This document shows, in pieces, positions 1-5,940 of a stretch of 16,539 nucleotides of DNA (positions are counted from its first letter, which is position 1; each line of letters starts with the position of its first letter). The position numbers were made by a program, and so were the translations under genes. Origin of the DNA: Ruminiclostridium sp. (lineage in GTDB: Bacteria > Bacillota_A > Clostridia > Oscillospirales > Ruminococcaceae); the NCBI GenBank assembly GCA_017550775.1, contig JAFZOA010000194.1, positions 1-16,539 of the forward strand, given 5' to 3'. The notes beneath the pieces are model-generated. The model worked only from the letters and a program-made list of their open reading frames with translations. It was not told where the DNA came from and did not search any database.

Positions 1-1
1 C

Positions 2-331
2 ACGATCTTCAAGGGCGGCAAGGAATCCTCTCTTGACAACTCTCTCGAATTCAAAGCGAAGGTTTACTACAAGCCCGCTGCAAAACTCACTACCAAGGGC
101 AAAAAGGTGACCCTGAAGTGGAAGAAGGTCAAGAAAGCCACGAAGTACGGTATATTTGAGGTGACCGACGAAGGCGAAGAGATCCTTCTCAAGACCACTA
201 AGAAGACCACATTTGATCTGAGCAAGTATAATCCGGACGGCAAGACGTTCGTAGTTAAGGCAAAGGTCAATGGCAAGTGGACAAGAACAAGCAAGACCGA
301 TAATGTCAAGGTCATCATAAAGAAACGATGA
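2..331 (+). CDS. C-terminal end of a lysine-rich surface/secreted protein with FN3/Ig-like modules (partial)
   Basis: The frame is open from the window's left edge to a TGA at 329-331, so only the last 109 residues are seen and the real start lies outside. The visible part has the look of one complete beta-sandwich module, with a strand of the type KVTLKWKKVKKATKYGIFEV, then a threonine/lysine-rich turn and a closing strand ending in VKVIIKKR. The pattern 'LxWKKVxxAxxYxIxxV' is typical of fibronectin-III-like repeats in clostridial extracellular proteins. It is very rich in Lys and Thr and has almost no Cys. No LPXTG anchor, transmembrane segment or choline-binding repeat is visible at the C-terminus, so it is either secreted or anchored by its missing N-terminal part. 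Its base composition appears lower in GC than the genes to the right. The specific function is unknown. Confidence 0.7.
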   Translation, partial: TIFKGGKESSLDNSLEFKAKVYYKPAAKLTTKGKKVTLKWKKVKKATKYGIFEVTDEGEEILLKTTKKTTFDLSKYNPDGKTFVVKAKVNGKWTRTSKTDNVKVIIKKR

Positions 332-366
332 ATTTTTCCGCCATAACATAATATTCTCCTCATTTG

Positions 367-399
367 TTCCTCCCGCCAAGAGGCGGGGGGAATTTTTTT
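367..399 (+). terminator. Rho-independent terminator of the surface-protein gene
   Basis: An 11-bp stem (367-377 with 382-392, one G-U pair) closes on the tetraloop AAGA and is followed by TTTTTTT. It lies 36 nt after the stop codon of the plus-strand gene. Confidence 0.9.
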
Positions 400-419
400 C
401 TCTCCCGCTGAAACAGAGC

Positions 420-456
420 AAAAAAACGCTTCCCCTGCCGTAAAGCGGGGAAGCGT
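420..456 (-). terminator. Rho-independent terminator of the DMT transporter pair
   Basis: Read on the minus strand, a 10-bp stem ACGCTTCCCC (456-447) pairs with GGGGAAGCGT (435-426) and runs into seven T's (426-420). It starts 5 nt beyond the stop of the minus-strand gene at 461 and faces the plus-strand terminator at 367-399, which fits a convergent gene pair. Confidence 0.9.
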
Positions 457-460
457 GCTT

Positions 461-817
461 TCAGTTGCCACCGAAAAATGAACTTACGAGAATACCTCCG
501 GCTATGAGCACCATTCCGAGTATCTGCCGGAAAGTGAGCTTCTCCTTAAGGAAGATGTAGCTCAGCACCGCGACGAATATATATCCGGTCGCTTCAAGCG
601 CGGGCGAGAGGGAAAGCGGCACTACTTTGAGCCCGTACATCGTTATGAGCGTACAGCCGAAGAACATCGCGTAAGCCACGATGACGAGCGGGTTCAGGTA
701 CTCCTTTATCCGTGAGGAGTAGGTTTTCTGCGCGCTTTTTTTGAGCATGATCTGTGACACCGACGCGATGAACGCCGACAGGACGATGATGCAGGAGAAG
801 ATAAACATTTCACTCAT
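461..817 (-). CDS. Half-size DMT/SMR-type membrane transporter, second subunit of a pair
   Basis: The product is 118 residues and almost entirely hydrophobic, with four predicted helices at about 4-25, 42-62, 68-91 and 97-115, the size of small multidrug resistance (SMR) proteins or one half of an EamA transporter. Helix 4 contains the family-like 'FLKEKLTFRQILGMVLIAGGILV' pattern (shown here only as landmarks: FLKEK and GGILV). The glutamate that SMR drug/proton antiporters such as EmrE carry in helix 1 has no clear counterpart; the matching stretch reads FIASVSQIMLK. The ATG overlaps the stop of the upstream partner in ATGAGTGA, indicating translational coupling and probably a heterodimer, as in ArnE/ArnF or EbrA/EbrB. 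The substrate is unknown; a flippase for a lipid-linked compound is as plausible as drug export. Confidence 0.8.
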   Translation of the reverse strand: MSEMFIFSCIIVLSAFIASVSQIMLKKSAQKTYSSRIKEYLNPLVIVAYAMFFGCTLITMYGLKVVPLSLSPALEATGYIFVAVLSYIFLKEKLTFRQILGMVLIAGGILVSSFFGGN

Positions 818-1178
818 CGCGCTTCTCCTCTCCGCCGTTGCTGCCGCCGGTCACCATGAGAACTATCCCGGCGAGTATCAGCACAGAGCCGATGATATTG
901 CCTATCGTGATAGTCTCGCCGAAAACGAGCGTTCCCCATACCATTCCCCATATCACGGTTACCGCCTTGTTTGCGTAGGCGGTGTTGAGGGGGACTTTTT
1001 TGAGCACCTGCTGCCACAGCAGCGCATACACCGCGAGGGAGAGAAGGACTATCCCGTACAGGAGTATCCACTCAAACGACAGAAAATCCTTTGTCGCGGC
1101 GGTCTTGGAGCATATCCCGCCGAGCGAGTAGATAAACACGATCGCGTGCAGTATGATATAAGGCATTATCTTTTTCAT
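810..1178 (-). CDS. Half-size DMT/SMR-type membrane transporter, first subunit of a pair
   Basis: The product is 122 residues starting MKKIMPY, with four predicted helices (about 6-24, 36-55, 67-88, 92-110) and a charged cytoplasmic-like tail (GGEEKRDE). The ATG at 1178 is chosen over upstream in-frame codons because AAGGAA sits 7 nt before it; an earlier ATG at 1196 and a TTG/ATA-rich extension lack such a site. Helix 3-4 contains the DMT-type 'LVFGETITIGN' region. Like its partner it lacks the SMR helix-1 glutamate. It is the promoter-proximal gene of a two-gene operon and overlaps its partner by 8 nt. A paired antiparallel transporter in the cytoplasmic membrane is inferred; the substrate cannot be told from the sequence. 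Confidence 0.8.
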   Translation of the reverse strand: MKKIMPYIILHAIVFIYSLGGICSKTAATKDFLSFEWILLYGIVLLSLAVYALLWQQVLKKVPLNTAYANKAVTVIWGMVWGTLVFGETITIGNIIGSVLILAGIVLMVTGGSNGGEEKRDE

Positions 1179-1244
1179 AACTGTGTTCCTTTGCATGGCG
1201 CAGAGCCGCCCTTTTCCGGAAACAGCAGTCCTGCGTTTTTTCCT

Positions 1245-1273
1245 ATTATACAACCAACGGCGGTAAATGTCAA
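1245..1273 (-). promoter_or_regulatory. Perfect consensus sigma-A promoter of the DMT pair
   Basis: On the minus strand TTGACA (1273-1268) is followed after exactly 17 nt by TATAAT (1250-1245). Transcription should begin near 1238 and give a leader of about 60 nt before the ATG at 1178. Both hexamers match the consensus fully, so constitutive strong expression is likely unless a repressor acts; I see no clear operator. Confidence 0.9.
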
Positions 1274-1447
1274 GGGAAGAAAAAGCTCGCCTTTAAGCGG
1301 GGCTCAGACTGTGTAAAAAACGTTTGTTCTGTAACAAGACTATTCAGGTTCCGTGTTGCGGAATGGGTCCATGCGTCTATGATATTGCTTCGCAAATCCG
1401 TCGGCTCGGGGGTCCATAGGTGACCGTTTGTATCGTGCAGTTGAGCA
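1274..1447. other. Intergenic stretch with several small perfect inverted repeats; possible structured RNA or repeat
   Basis: No plausible gene lies here. It holds a set of short perfect hairpins: TTGTT-CTGT-AACAA (1324-1337), TTCCG-TGTTG-CGGAA (1349-1363), ATGG-GT-CCAT (1363-1372), TTGC-TTC-GCAA (1385-1395), GGTC/GACC (1411-1425). There is also a longer pairing of 1374-1381 with 1415-1422 (two G-U pairs) that would enclose the TTGC hairpin. GGGTCCAT occurs twice (1365-1372, 1410-1417), as does CGTTTGT (1321-1327, 1425-1431). On the minus strand the first hairpin precedes TTTTTT (1320-1315) by 3 nt, a weak terminator for the hydrolase gene. I recognise no Rfam family and find no convincing promoter on either strand for a separate RNA. 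Confidence 0.4.
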
Positions 1448-1474
1448 GAGCCCCTTCAATCGGCGAAGGGGCTC
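1448..1474. terminator. Strong hairpin overlapping the hydrolase stop codon
   Basis: GAGCCCCTTC (1448-1457) pairs perfectly with GAAGGGGCTC (1465-1474), a 10-bp stem with a 7-nt loop. The minus-strand TGA stop (1458-1456) lies at the stem/loop border. On the minus strand no T-run follows; on the plus strand TTTCTGTGCTTTT follows, so if it is an intrinsic terminator it would better serve a plus-strand transcript. It may instead be a 3'-end stabilising hairpin. Confidence 0.5.
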
Positions 1475-2235
1475 TTTCTGTGCTTTTCAATTATAGCCGT
1501 GATATCGTTCGCAAAACTCTCCGGACAGCTCACCACATACTGCCCGTGCGCCATTCCGTCTATCCTGCGAAGCGTCGTGTTCGGAACGTGCTTCCTCATA
1601 TACTCCGCATCGGCACGCCGTTCGTCCTCCTCGTCGCTGCCGTACCAGTACTCGATCCACGTCCCGATCTTCGGGAATTTTGACGGCATCGGATAATCCC
1701 GCATGGAGACGGCGATCCTTTCCGCTTCTTCGTCCGTCATTTCCCGCAGAACATTGTAAACGCCGTCCGTGAAGCTGTCCCCGTAGCGCTCCGGCGGGTA
1801 TGCAGTCTCCAGCGCCGCCACATCGTTCCGCAGCTTCTTCGCCGCCGCGCCGTCCTTCGACAGCATGAGCCGCGATACCACCCACGGAACGTCGTAAGGA
1901 CAGGTGCCGCCGTCTATCACCGCGTGCCGTATGTGAAGCTGCGCGTCCGCAAGCATCCTCACCGCTATCGCCCCGCCCATTGACAGCCCGTACAGCAGGT
2001 CTATCTTAGCCGCCCCGAACTGCACAAGGGTAAGCTCTACCCGCGCGGCGATGTTCTCCACCGACGTGAAGCTGTCCTTCGAGGAGGTGTCGTGACCGGG
2101 AACTCCCACGGCAAGCACATGGAACCGCTCCGCGAGCAGCTTTATCGCCCCGCCGAGCATATCCCACGACATAAATTCGCCGTGTATCATCACCACGACG
2201 GGCATATCCTTTCTGCCGAATTCATGTATCTTCAC
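1456..2235 (-). CDS. Alpha/beta-hydrolase fold protein
   Basis: The product is 259 residues with the layout of a single-domain alpha/beta hydrolase: an HG oxyanion motif (MIHGEF, residues 16-21), the nucleophile elbow GLSMG with Ser85, and a C-terminal MAHGQ with His230 as the likely catalytic histidine. The acid is probably an Asp in the strand before YGSDEEDE (near 200). There is no signal peptide, so it should be cytoplasmic. I chose the GTG at 2235 (VKIHEFG...), which has AGGGGA 6 nt upstream; the ATG at 2262 would add nine residues without a ribosome binding site and begin just past the preceding terminator. Relatives commonly begin MKIHEFG. The substrate is unknown; esterase, lactonase or C-C hydrolase are all possible. 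No clear promoter was seen, so it may depend on read-through from the chemoreceptor gene. Confidence 0.85.
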   Translation of the reverse strand: MKIHEFGRKDMPVVVMIHGEFMSWDMLGGAIKLLAERFHVLAVGVPGHDTSSKDSFTSVENIAARVELTLVQFGAAKIDLLYGLSMGGAIAVRMLADAQLHIRHAVIDGGTCPYDVPWVVSRLMLSKDGAAAKKLRNDVAALETAYPPERYGDSFTDGVYNVLREMTDEEAERIAVSMRDYPMPSKFPKIGTWIEYWYGSDEEDERRADAEYMRKHVPNTTLRRIDGMAHGQYVVSCPESFANDITAIIEKHRKSPFAD

Positions 2236-2240
2236 GTTTG

Positions 2241-2246
2241 TCCCCT
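2241..2246 (-). promoter_or_regulatory. Ribosome binding site that decides the hydrolase start
   Basis: AGGGGA on the minus strand lies 5-6 nt before the GTG at 2235. It is inside the longer reading frame that begins with ATG at 2262, and is the reason for preferring the shorter GTG start. Confidence 0.7.
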
Positions 2247-2271
2247 CATGCTTTGGTGCCATAGTAACAGA

Positions 2272-2296
2272 AACCCCCGCTTGTACGGCGGGGGTT
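2272..2296 (-). terminator. Rho-independent terminator after the chemoreceptor gene
   Basis: A 9-bp perfect stem, AACCCCCGC (2272-2280) with GCGGGGGTT (2288-2296), starts 15 nt past the chemoreceptor stop. On the minus strand it is followed by TTTCTGTTACT, a short and interrupted T-run, so termination may be partial and let some transcripts reach the hydrolase gene. Confidence 0.8.
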
Positions 2297-2311
2297 CGAT
2301 AAAGCTTTCTG

Positions 2312-4267
2312 TTATCTTCTGTTGAGACGGAATCTTGCGACCTGATCGCGCAGGAGCTTGGACTGACCCGAGAGCTCCTCGCAGGAGGCTGCTGTCTGTT
2401 CCGCTGTTGCGGAGTTGGTCTGGATAACCTGAGAGATCTGCTCCACGCCGGAAGTGATCTGACGGATAGACTCGTTCTGCTCCGCGCTTGCCGCCGCGAT
2501 ATCGGTGATAAGGTCTGCGGTCTTGGAGGACATCTCCTTGACTTCCTTCATAGAGTCCGCAGTGGACATCGCTATGCCGGAACCCTTGTCAACAGCCGCG
2601 ATAGACGCGTTGATGAGTGCTGTGGTGCTGCTTGCCGCCTCGGCGGACTTGCTCGCGAGGTTTCTTACCTCGTCCGCAACGACTGCGAAGCCCTTGCCCG
2701 CGTCGCCCGCGCGTGCAGCCTCAACTGCCGCGTTAAGCGCAAGAATATTGGTCTGGAATGCGATATCCTCGATAGTCTTGATGATCTTTTCGATCTCCTT
2801 GGAAGTATCGCTGATCTCGTTCATTGCCGCGACCATGCTCTTGATCTCGTCGTCCTGACGGTTTACTCTGTCCTGAGTCTGCTTGGAGAGGTCGCCCGCC
2901 TGTGCCGCATTCTGAGCTGTCATGGAGATCTGGCTGGAGACTTCCGCGATAGTTGCGGAGATCTGCTGGATAGCGGATGCCTGACGTGTGGTGCCGTCTG
3001 CGAGGGACTGCGAGCCTTCCGCCATCTGGTCGGAACCGGAGAGGACTTCCGCGCTGCTTACGCTTACGCCGCTCATGATCTCGTTGAGGGATTCGAGAAT
3101 GCTGTTGATAGATGCCTCGATCTTCGCAAAATCGCCGGGGTACTCGACCTGCGGAGCAACGGTGAGGTCGCCCTGAGAGATCGCGTCAAGCACTCTGCTG
3201 ATATCGTTGAGGCATACGCTCATACCCGATACCATGCTGTCCATTGCCTCGGTCATTGTCTCGATCTCGTCGTTTGTTCTGAATACCTGTGCCGGGCTGG
3301 AAATGTCGCCGTTTGCCATTTCTCCGATACGCTTGGATGTTACCGCGATAGGACCGGCGATGTGCTTGATCCTGAGACTGGTAACTATGAACGAGAGTAC
3401 CGCTGCCGCAAGAGCAACTATGATAACGCCGAGCGCTACGAGAGTGATGCTGCTGAGAATGGTTTTCTTGGGTGTTGCAACTACCATTGTCCACTTTTCA
3501 TGGGACTTGATAGTGGTATAACCTGCGAAGTAATCCTCGCCGTTAAGCTTGAACTCGGTAAAGCCTTCTTCTCCGGAAATCATTTCCTGAGCCGCCTTGG
3601 CCATGGACTTGTCGAGGTTGTTCTCGCCGAGAAGCTCGGTGAGCTGGGGAACGGACTGGGTGCTTGTTCCGACAACGATACCGTCCTTGTCAAGTATGAA
3701 GCCGATGCCGTTTTCCTCGTAATGAATGTCCTTGATGAGGTTGGAGAAGGTGTTCGCGTCAAGGCCGCCGTAGCAGACATACGCGTTTCCGTTCGCGGTG
3801 AAGTATTTACCCATCATGATCGTGATCGAGTTATCCGTCATACGGAGAACAGGGCTGGATACATAAGCGTCCTTTGTGGACATAGCCTGCTTGAAGTACT
3901 CACGGGCGGAGATATCGGTGTCATTGTAGGTCTTACCCGTGGAGTACGCTATCGCGAAGTCCTTGAAGGTACTTGTAGTAGCCGAATCCGCGAGTATCGC
4001 CTTTCTGTCGGCGATCTCAAGACTTTCGCTTACGACGGCTTCGTTCTTGGTAACTACATCGAACTGCTGAGACAGGCTCGATATGGTATTGTCGATGGAA
4101 GCGGCATAGGCTTTCGCGAGAGATGTGCCTTCGTCATTGTACATAACGACATACTTATTGTATGTAACGATTATGTAGATGACTACGAGAACTATACCCG
4201 TTGCAAGTACCGGTATGGTCGAAAGAAGGGTAAGTCTCGATTTGAGTGAGCGTCTTTTCTTGTTCAT
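2312..4267 (-). CDS. Methyl-accepting chemotaxis protein with extracellular Cache sensor
   Basis: The product is 651 residues: positively charged start, transmembrane helix 1 at about 15-36, an extracytoplasmic sensor of about 230 residues (about 40-268) with Cache-like elements (AREYFKQAM near 121; [12 protein letters not shown] near 189), helix 2 at about 271-297, HAMP (about 298-350), and a coiled-coil signalling domain. The conserved hairpin tip for CheA/CheW contact includes [19 protein letters not shown] (503-521), followed by [15 protein letters not shown]. There is no C-terminal CheR/CheB-tethering pentapeptide; it ends RFRLNRR. It should report a small external ligand to the flagellar motor. 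The start is the ATG at 4267 with GGAGG 7 nt upstream; the frame continues farther upstream, but through the promoter, so that extension is not coding. It is a single gene with its own promoter and terminator. Confidence 0.95.
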   Translation of the reverse strand: MNKKRRSLKSRLTLLSTIPVLATGIVLVVIYIIVTYNKYVVMYNDEGTSLAKAYAASIDNTISSLSQQFDVVTKNEAVVSESLEIADRKAILADSATTSTFKDFAIAYSTGKTYNDTDISAREYFKQAMSTKDAYVSSPVLRMTDNSITIMMGKYFTANGNAYVCYGGLDANTFSNLIKDIHYEENGIGFILDKDGIVVGTSTQSVPQLTELLGENNLDKSMAKAAQEMISGEEGFTEFKLNGEDYFAGYTTIKSHEKWTMVVATPKKTILSSITLVALGVIIVALAAAVLSFIVTSLRIKHIAGPIAVTSKRIGEMANGDISSPAQVFRTNDEIETMTEAMDSMVSGMSVCLNDISRVLDAISQGDLTVAPQVEYPGDFAKIEASINSILESLNEIMSGVSVSSAEVLSGSDQMAEGSQSLADGTTRQASAIQQISATIAEVSSQISMTAQNAAQAGDLSKQTQDRVNRQDDEIKSMVAAMNEISDTSKEIEKIIKTIEDIAFQTNILALNAAVEAARAGDAGKGFAVVADEVRNLASKSAEAASSTTALINASIAAVDKGSGIAMSTADSMKEVKEMSSKTADLITDIAAASAEQNESIRQITSGVEQISQVIQTNSATAEQTAASCEELSGQSKLLRDQVARFRLNRR

Positions 4268-4336
4268 GGCTTTCCTCCATACATTACATTTACAGCCGTC
4301 CGGAAAGCGTTTATCTGTTTGGGACCGCCTCGTATG

Positions 4337-4391
4337 ATACGGACAATGCAATATTGACCGTATGTATTCAATATTAACCGAACAAATCGGT
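4337..4391 (-). repeat. Two 12-bp direct repeats and nested inverted repeats in the chemoreceptor leader
   Basis: On the minus strand CGGTTAATATTG (4380-4369) and CGGTCAATATTG (4360-4349) differ at one base and are spaced exactly 20 bp, about two helical turns, placing both on one DNA face. They lie roughly +15 to +46 from the predicted transcription start. Flanking inverted repeats are ACCGA/TCGGT (4377-4381, 4387-4391) and ATACGG/CCGTAT (4337-4342, 4358-4363). This is consistent with an operator or a leader RNA structure; no known regulator or riboswitch class is recognised. Confidence 0.5.
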
Positions 4392-4400
4392 GTAATTACT

Positions 4401-4428
4401 ATTATACACATTATTCCCGCATTGTCAA
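4401..4428 (-). promoter_or_regulatory. Sigma-A promoter of the chemoreceptor gene
   Basis: On the minus strand TTGACA (4428-4423) and TATAAT (4406-4401) are separated by 16 nt. The start of transcription would be near 4394, leaving a leader of about 127 nt. A sigma-28 type flagellar promoter is not evident, so the receptor appears to be transcribed by the housekeeping sigma factor. Confidence 0.85.
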
Positions 4429-4617
4429 GCATTTTGTTGTCCGGCACTGCCCGACGGTCCCTGCTCACCCCTCGTCCGGGGCACATTTTATGTCAATTTT
4501 TCTCATTTTGTTTGCATACTGCTCGTTTCCGGGCGTTTTTTCCGATTTCGGACACCTTCGGAATTGTGTTTGTTTAACGAATTTTTTCGCGCTGTTTTGT
4601 CTAAAACATCTACATAC
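4429..4617. other. AT-rich intergenic spacer downstream of pflA
   Basis: No gene is supported here. It holds short inverted repeats: GTTTT-GTCT-AAAAC (4591-4604), TCCGA-TT-TCGGA around 4540-4551, CCCC-N6-GGGG (4468-4481). On the minus strand none is followed by a T-run, so there is no convincing terminator for the long fermentation operon. A second TTGACA (minus strand, 4496-4491) has no matching -10. Confidence 0.5.
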
Positions 4618-5379
4618 TTACCGCCCGGAGCCGTTTTCCTTCTCTGCCCTCAGTCTTGCCTTGATGCCGCTCATAATGCGCTCCCGCGCGGTCTGAGCAT
4701 CGTCTGCCGTTACGGGTTTCACCCCTTCGAGCGGGTACGGGATACCGAGCTCGGCGTACTTGCGTTTTCCCATATCATGGTACGGGAGCACGTCCAGTCC
4801 TTTCAGAGTTTTAAGTCCCCCGATGAAGTACCCGAGCGCGGACTGCTCCTCCTCGCCGTCGGTATAGCCCGGGACAATGACATGGCGTATCCATAGCTCG
4901 ACCCCGCGCTCCGGGATATGCTCAGCGAACGCAAGTATGTTCCGGTTGGAGTGCCCCGTGAGCCGTCGGTGTACTTCGTCGTCGATGTGCTTTATGTCCA
5001 GCATCACAAGGTCTGTCACCGCGAGCATTTCGTCCGCGGCGGCGGTATTTTCCGGGTCAAAGCATATCCCCGAGGTGTCGAGACAGGTGTGTATGCCGCG
5101 CTCCTTCGCGAGCCGGAACAGCTCAGTCAGGAACGGGAGCTGGCGCATCGGCTCGCCGCCTGTGCAGGTGATACCGCCGTGCTTATAGAACACGCGGTTC
5201 TTCTCGAACATGGCGAGAAGCTGCTCCGCGGTCATTTCCTCGCCGCCGTTTATCTCCCATGTGTCCGGGTTGTGACAGTAAAGACAGCGCATGGGACAGC
5301 CCTGAAAGAATATGACGAACCGCACTCCCGGTCCGTCGACCGTCCCGAAGGACTCCGTAGAATGTATATATCCCGTCAC
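4618..5379 (-). CDS. pflA: Pyruvate formate-lyase activating enzyme (radical SAM)
   Basis: The product is 253 residues, the usual length for PFL-activating enzymes. The radical-SAM cluster motif CX3CX2C is present as GCPMRCLYC (C28, C32, C35), followed by the SAM-binding GGEP (74-77) and the LDIKHID region typical of PflA. It uses a [4Fe-4S] cluster and S-adenosylmethionine to abstract hydrogen from the radical glycine of PFL, in the cytoplasm under anaerobic conditions. The start is GTG at 5379, with GAGAGG 8-9 nt upstream. It is the last gene of the fermentation operon, 66 nt after the separate glycine-radical-domain gene, with a strong hairpin in between. Here its substrate would be the small radical-domain protein (Gly58), either free or docked on the PFL core. 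Confidence 0.96.
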   Translation of the reverse strand: MTGYIHSTESFGTVDGPGVRFVIFFQGCPMRCLYCHNPDTWEINGGEEMTAEQLLAMFEKNRVFYKHGGITCTGGEPMRQLPFLTELFRLAKERGIHTCLDTSGICFDPENTAAADEMLAVTDLVMLDIKHIDDEVHRRLTGHSNRNILAFAEHIPERGVELWIRHVIVPGYTDGEEEQSALGYFIGGLKTLKGLDVLPYHDMGKRKYAELGIPYPLEGVKPVTADDAQTARERIMSGIKARLRAEKENGSGR

Positions 5380-5400
5380 TCAAAGCACCTCTCGCGGTGA

Positions 5401-5436
5401 TAAACATTCCCCCGTCTTACAGCGGGGGAATGTTTA
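5401..5436 (-). terminator. Long perfect hairpin between the radical-domain gene and pflA
   Basis: A 14-bp perfect stem (5401-5414 with 5423-5436; core AACATTCCCCCG) encloses an 8-nt loop. On the minus strand only TTTA follows within the stem base rather than a true T-run, so it may be a partial terminator or an mRNA-stabilising hairpin that lowers pflA expression relative to the genes upstream. Confidence 0.6.
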
Positions 5437-5445
5437 ACAATTTGC

Positions 5446-5697
5446 TCAGATATGGTCGTGGAACGTGCGTGAGATTACGTCGTCCTGCTGTTCCTTGGTG
5501 AGCTTGATGAAGTTCACCGCGTAGCCCGATACCCTCACCGTGAGCTGGGGGTACTTCTCCGGGTGAGCCTGCGCGTCGAGAAGGGTCTCACGCGTGAATA
5601 CGTTCACGTTCAGGTGATGCCCGCCCTTTTCCACATAACCGTCTATCAGTTCTACAAGATTGTCCGCCTGACGGTCGCTTATATTCAGTTCTGCCAT
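5446..5697 (-). CDS. Stand-alone glycine-radical domain of pyruvate formate-lyase (GrcA/YfiD-like)
   Basis: The 83-residue product matches the C-terminal end of ordinary PFL: a helix [10 protein letters not shown] (12-21), GGHHLNVNV (25-33), the stretch [18 protein letters not shown] with the radical glycine at Gly58, and the terminal [14 protein letters not shown] (66-79). E. coli PflB carries the same RVSGYAV loop and LTKEQQ tail at its own C-terminus. In E. coli, GrcA/YfiD is a spare copy of this domain that rescues oxygen-cleaved PFL; here the adjacent core lacks the domain altogether, so this protein is probably an obligatory subunit. AGGAGG 7 nt before the ATG gives strong independent translation. 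It follows the 76-residue gene by 12 nt and precedes pflA. The function is inferred from motifs and context. Confidence 0.93.
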   Translation of the reverse strand: MAELNISDRQADNLVELIDGYVEKGGHHLNVNVFTRETLLDAQAHPEKYPQLTVRVSGYAVNFIKLTKEQQDDVISRTFHDHI

Positions 5698-5704
5698 TTG
5701 TATT

Positions 5705-5710
5705 CCTCCT
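5705..5710 (-). promoter_or_regulatory. Strong ribosome binding site of the radical-domain gene
   Basis: AGGAGG (minus strand, 5710-5705) begins on the last base of the preceding TAA stop and lies 7 nt before the ATG at 5697. It is a full match to the anti-Shine-Dalgarno sequence, unlike the weak site and TTG start of the PFL core. Confidence 0.85.
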
Positions 5711-5940
5711 TAATCCTGTTCATCCGCTTTCTCGTCTTCCTCGGCGAAGTCGAAATTCGGTACGGCGCAGGGTCCCGTCCTTCCGCATTCGGTGCTGTTG
5801 AGAGTACGCACGCGGGTCATTTCCCCTACGTTGAGATCGATGTGCTGAGTCCCCGACGACATGAGCCGGTCTATAAGAGCCGCAAGCTCGTCCGCGTCAC
5901 TCTCGGTGATGTCGGCGGGCTTGGTGTCATCAGTCCTCAT
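5710..5940 (-). CDS. Unknown 76-residue protein resembling a decayed or repurposed glycine-radical domain, with CX5C motif
   Basis: I do not recognise this protein. Residues 17-38 ([10 protein letters not shown] ... QHIDLNV) line up without gaps with residues 12-33 of the neighbouring radical-domain protein ([10 protein letters not shown] ... HHLNVNV), sharing 9 of 22 positions including Leu-Ile-Asp, Gly, His and Asn-Val. After that they diverge: where the radical loop should be, this protein reads [16 protein letters not shown], with C52 and C58, and it ends in an acidic tail ([10 protein letters not shown]). RVSGYAV and the LTKEQQ tail are missing, so it cannot carry the glycyl radical. Its ATG overlaps the end of the PFL core by 11 nt, which implies coupled translation. 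It might be an assembly factor, a plug for the empty radical site, an oxygen/redox sensor or a metal-binding piece. Confidence 0.8.
   Translation of the reverse strand: MRTDDTKPADITESDADELAALIDRLMSSGTQHIDLNVGEMTRVRTLNSTECGRTGPCAVPNFDFAEEDEKADEQD

Noticed and set aside
741..1316. Plus-strand 191-residue frame across the transporter pair
   Set aside because: Antisense to two clear membrane proteins, no domain, no start signal.
1276..1447. tRNA, SRP RNA or 6S RNA in the gap
   Set aside because: No acceptor stem with T-loop, no SRP GGAA/tetraloop signature and no long closing stem with central bubble could be found.
4268..4394. Cyclic-di-GMP riboswitch in the chemoreceptor leader
   Set aside because: Such riboswitches often precede chemotaxis genes, but I could not find the conserved GEMM core elements in the leader.
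4268..4486. N-terminal extension of the chemoreceptor reading frame
   Set aside because: It runs through the promoter and leader, has no ribosome binding site and would place a cysteine-rich unrelated sequence before the first membrane helix.
4491..4496. Second promoter for the chemoreceptor
   Set aside because: A TTGACA is present on the minus strand but the expected -10 position is GC-rich without a TATAAT-like hexamer.
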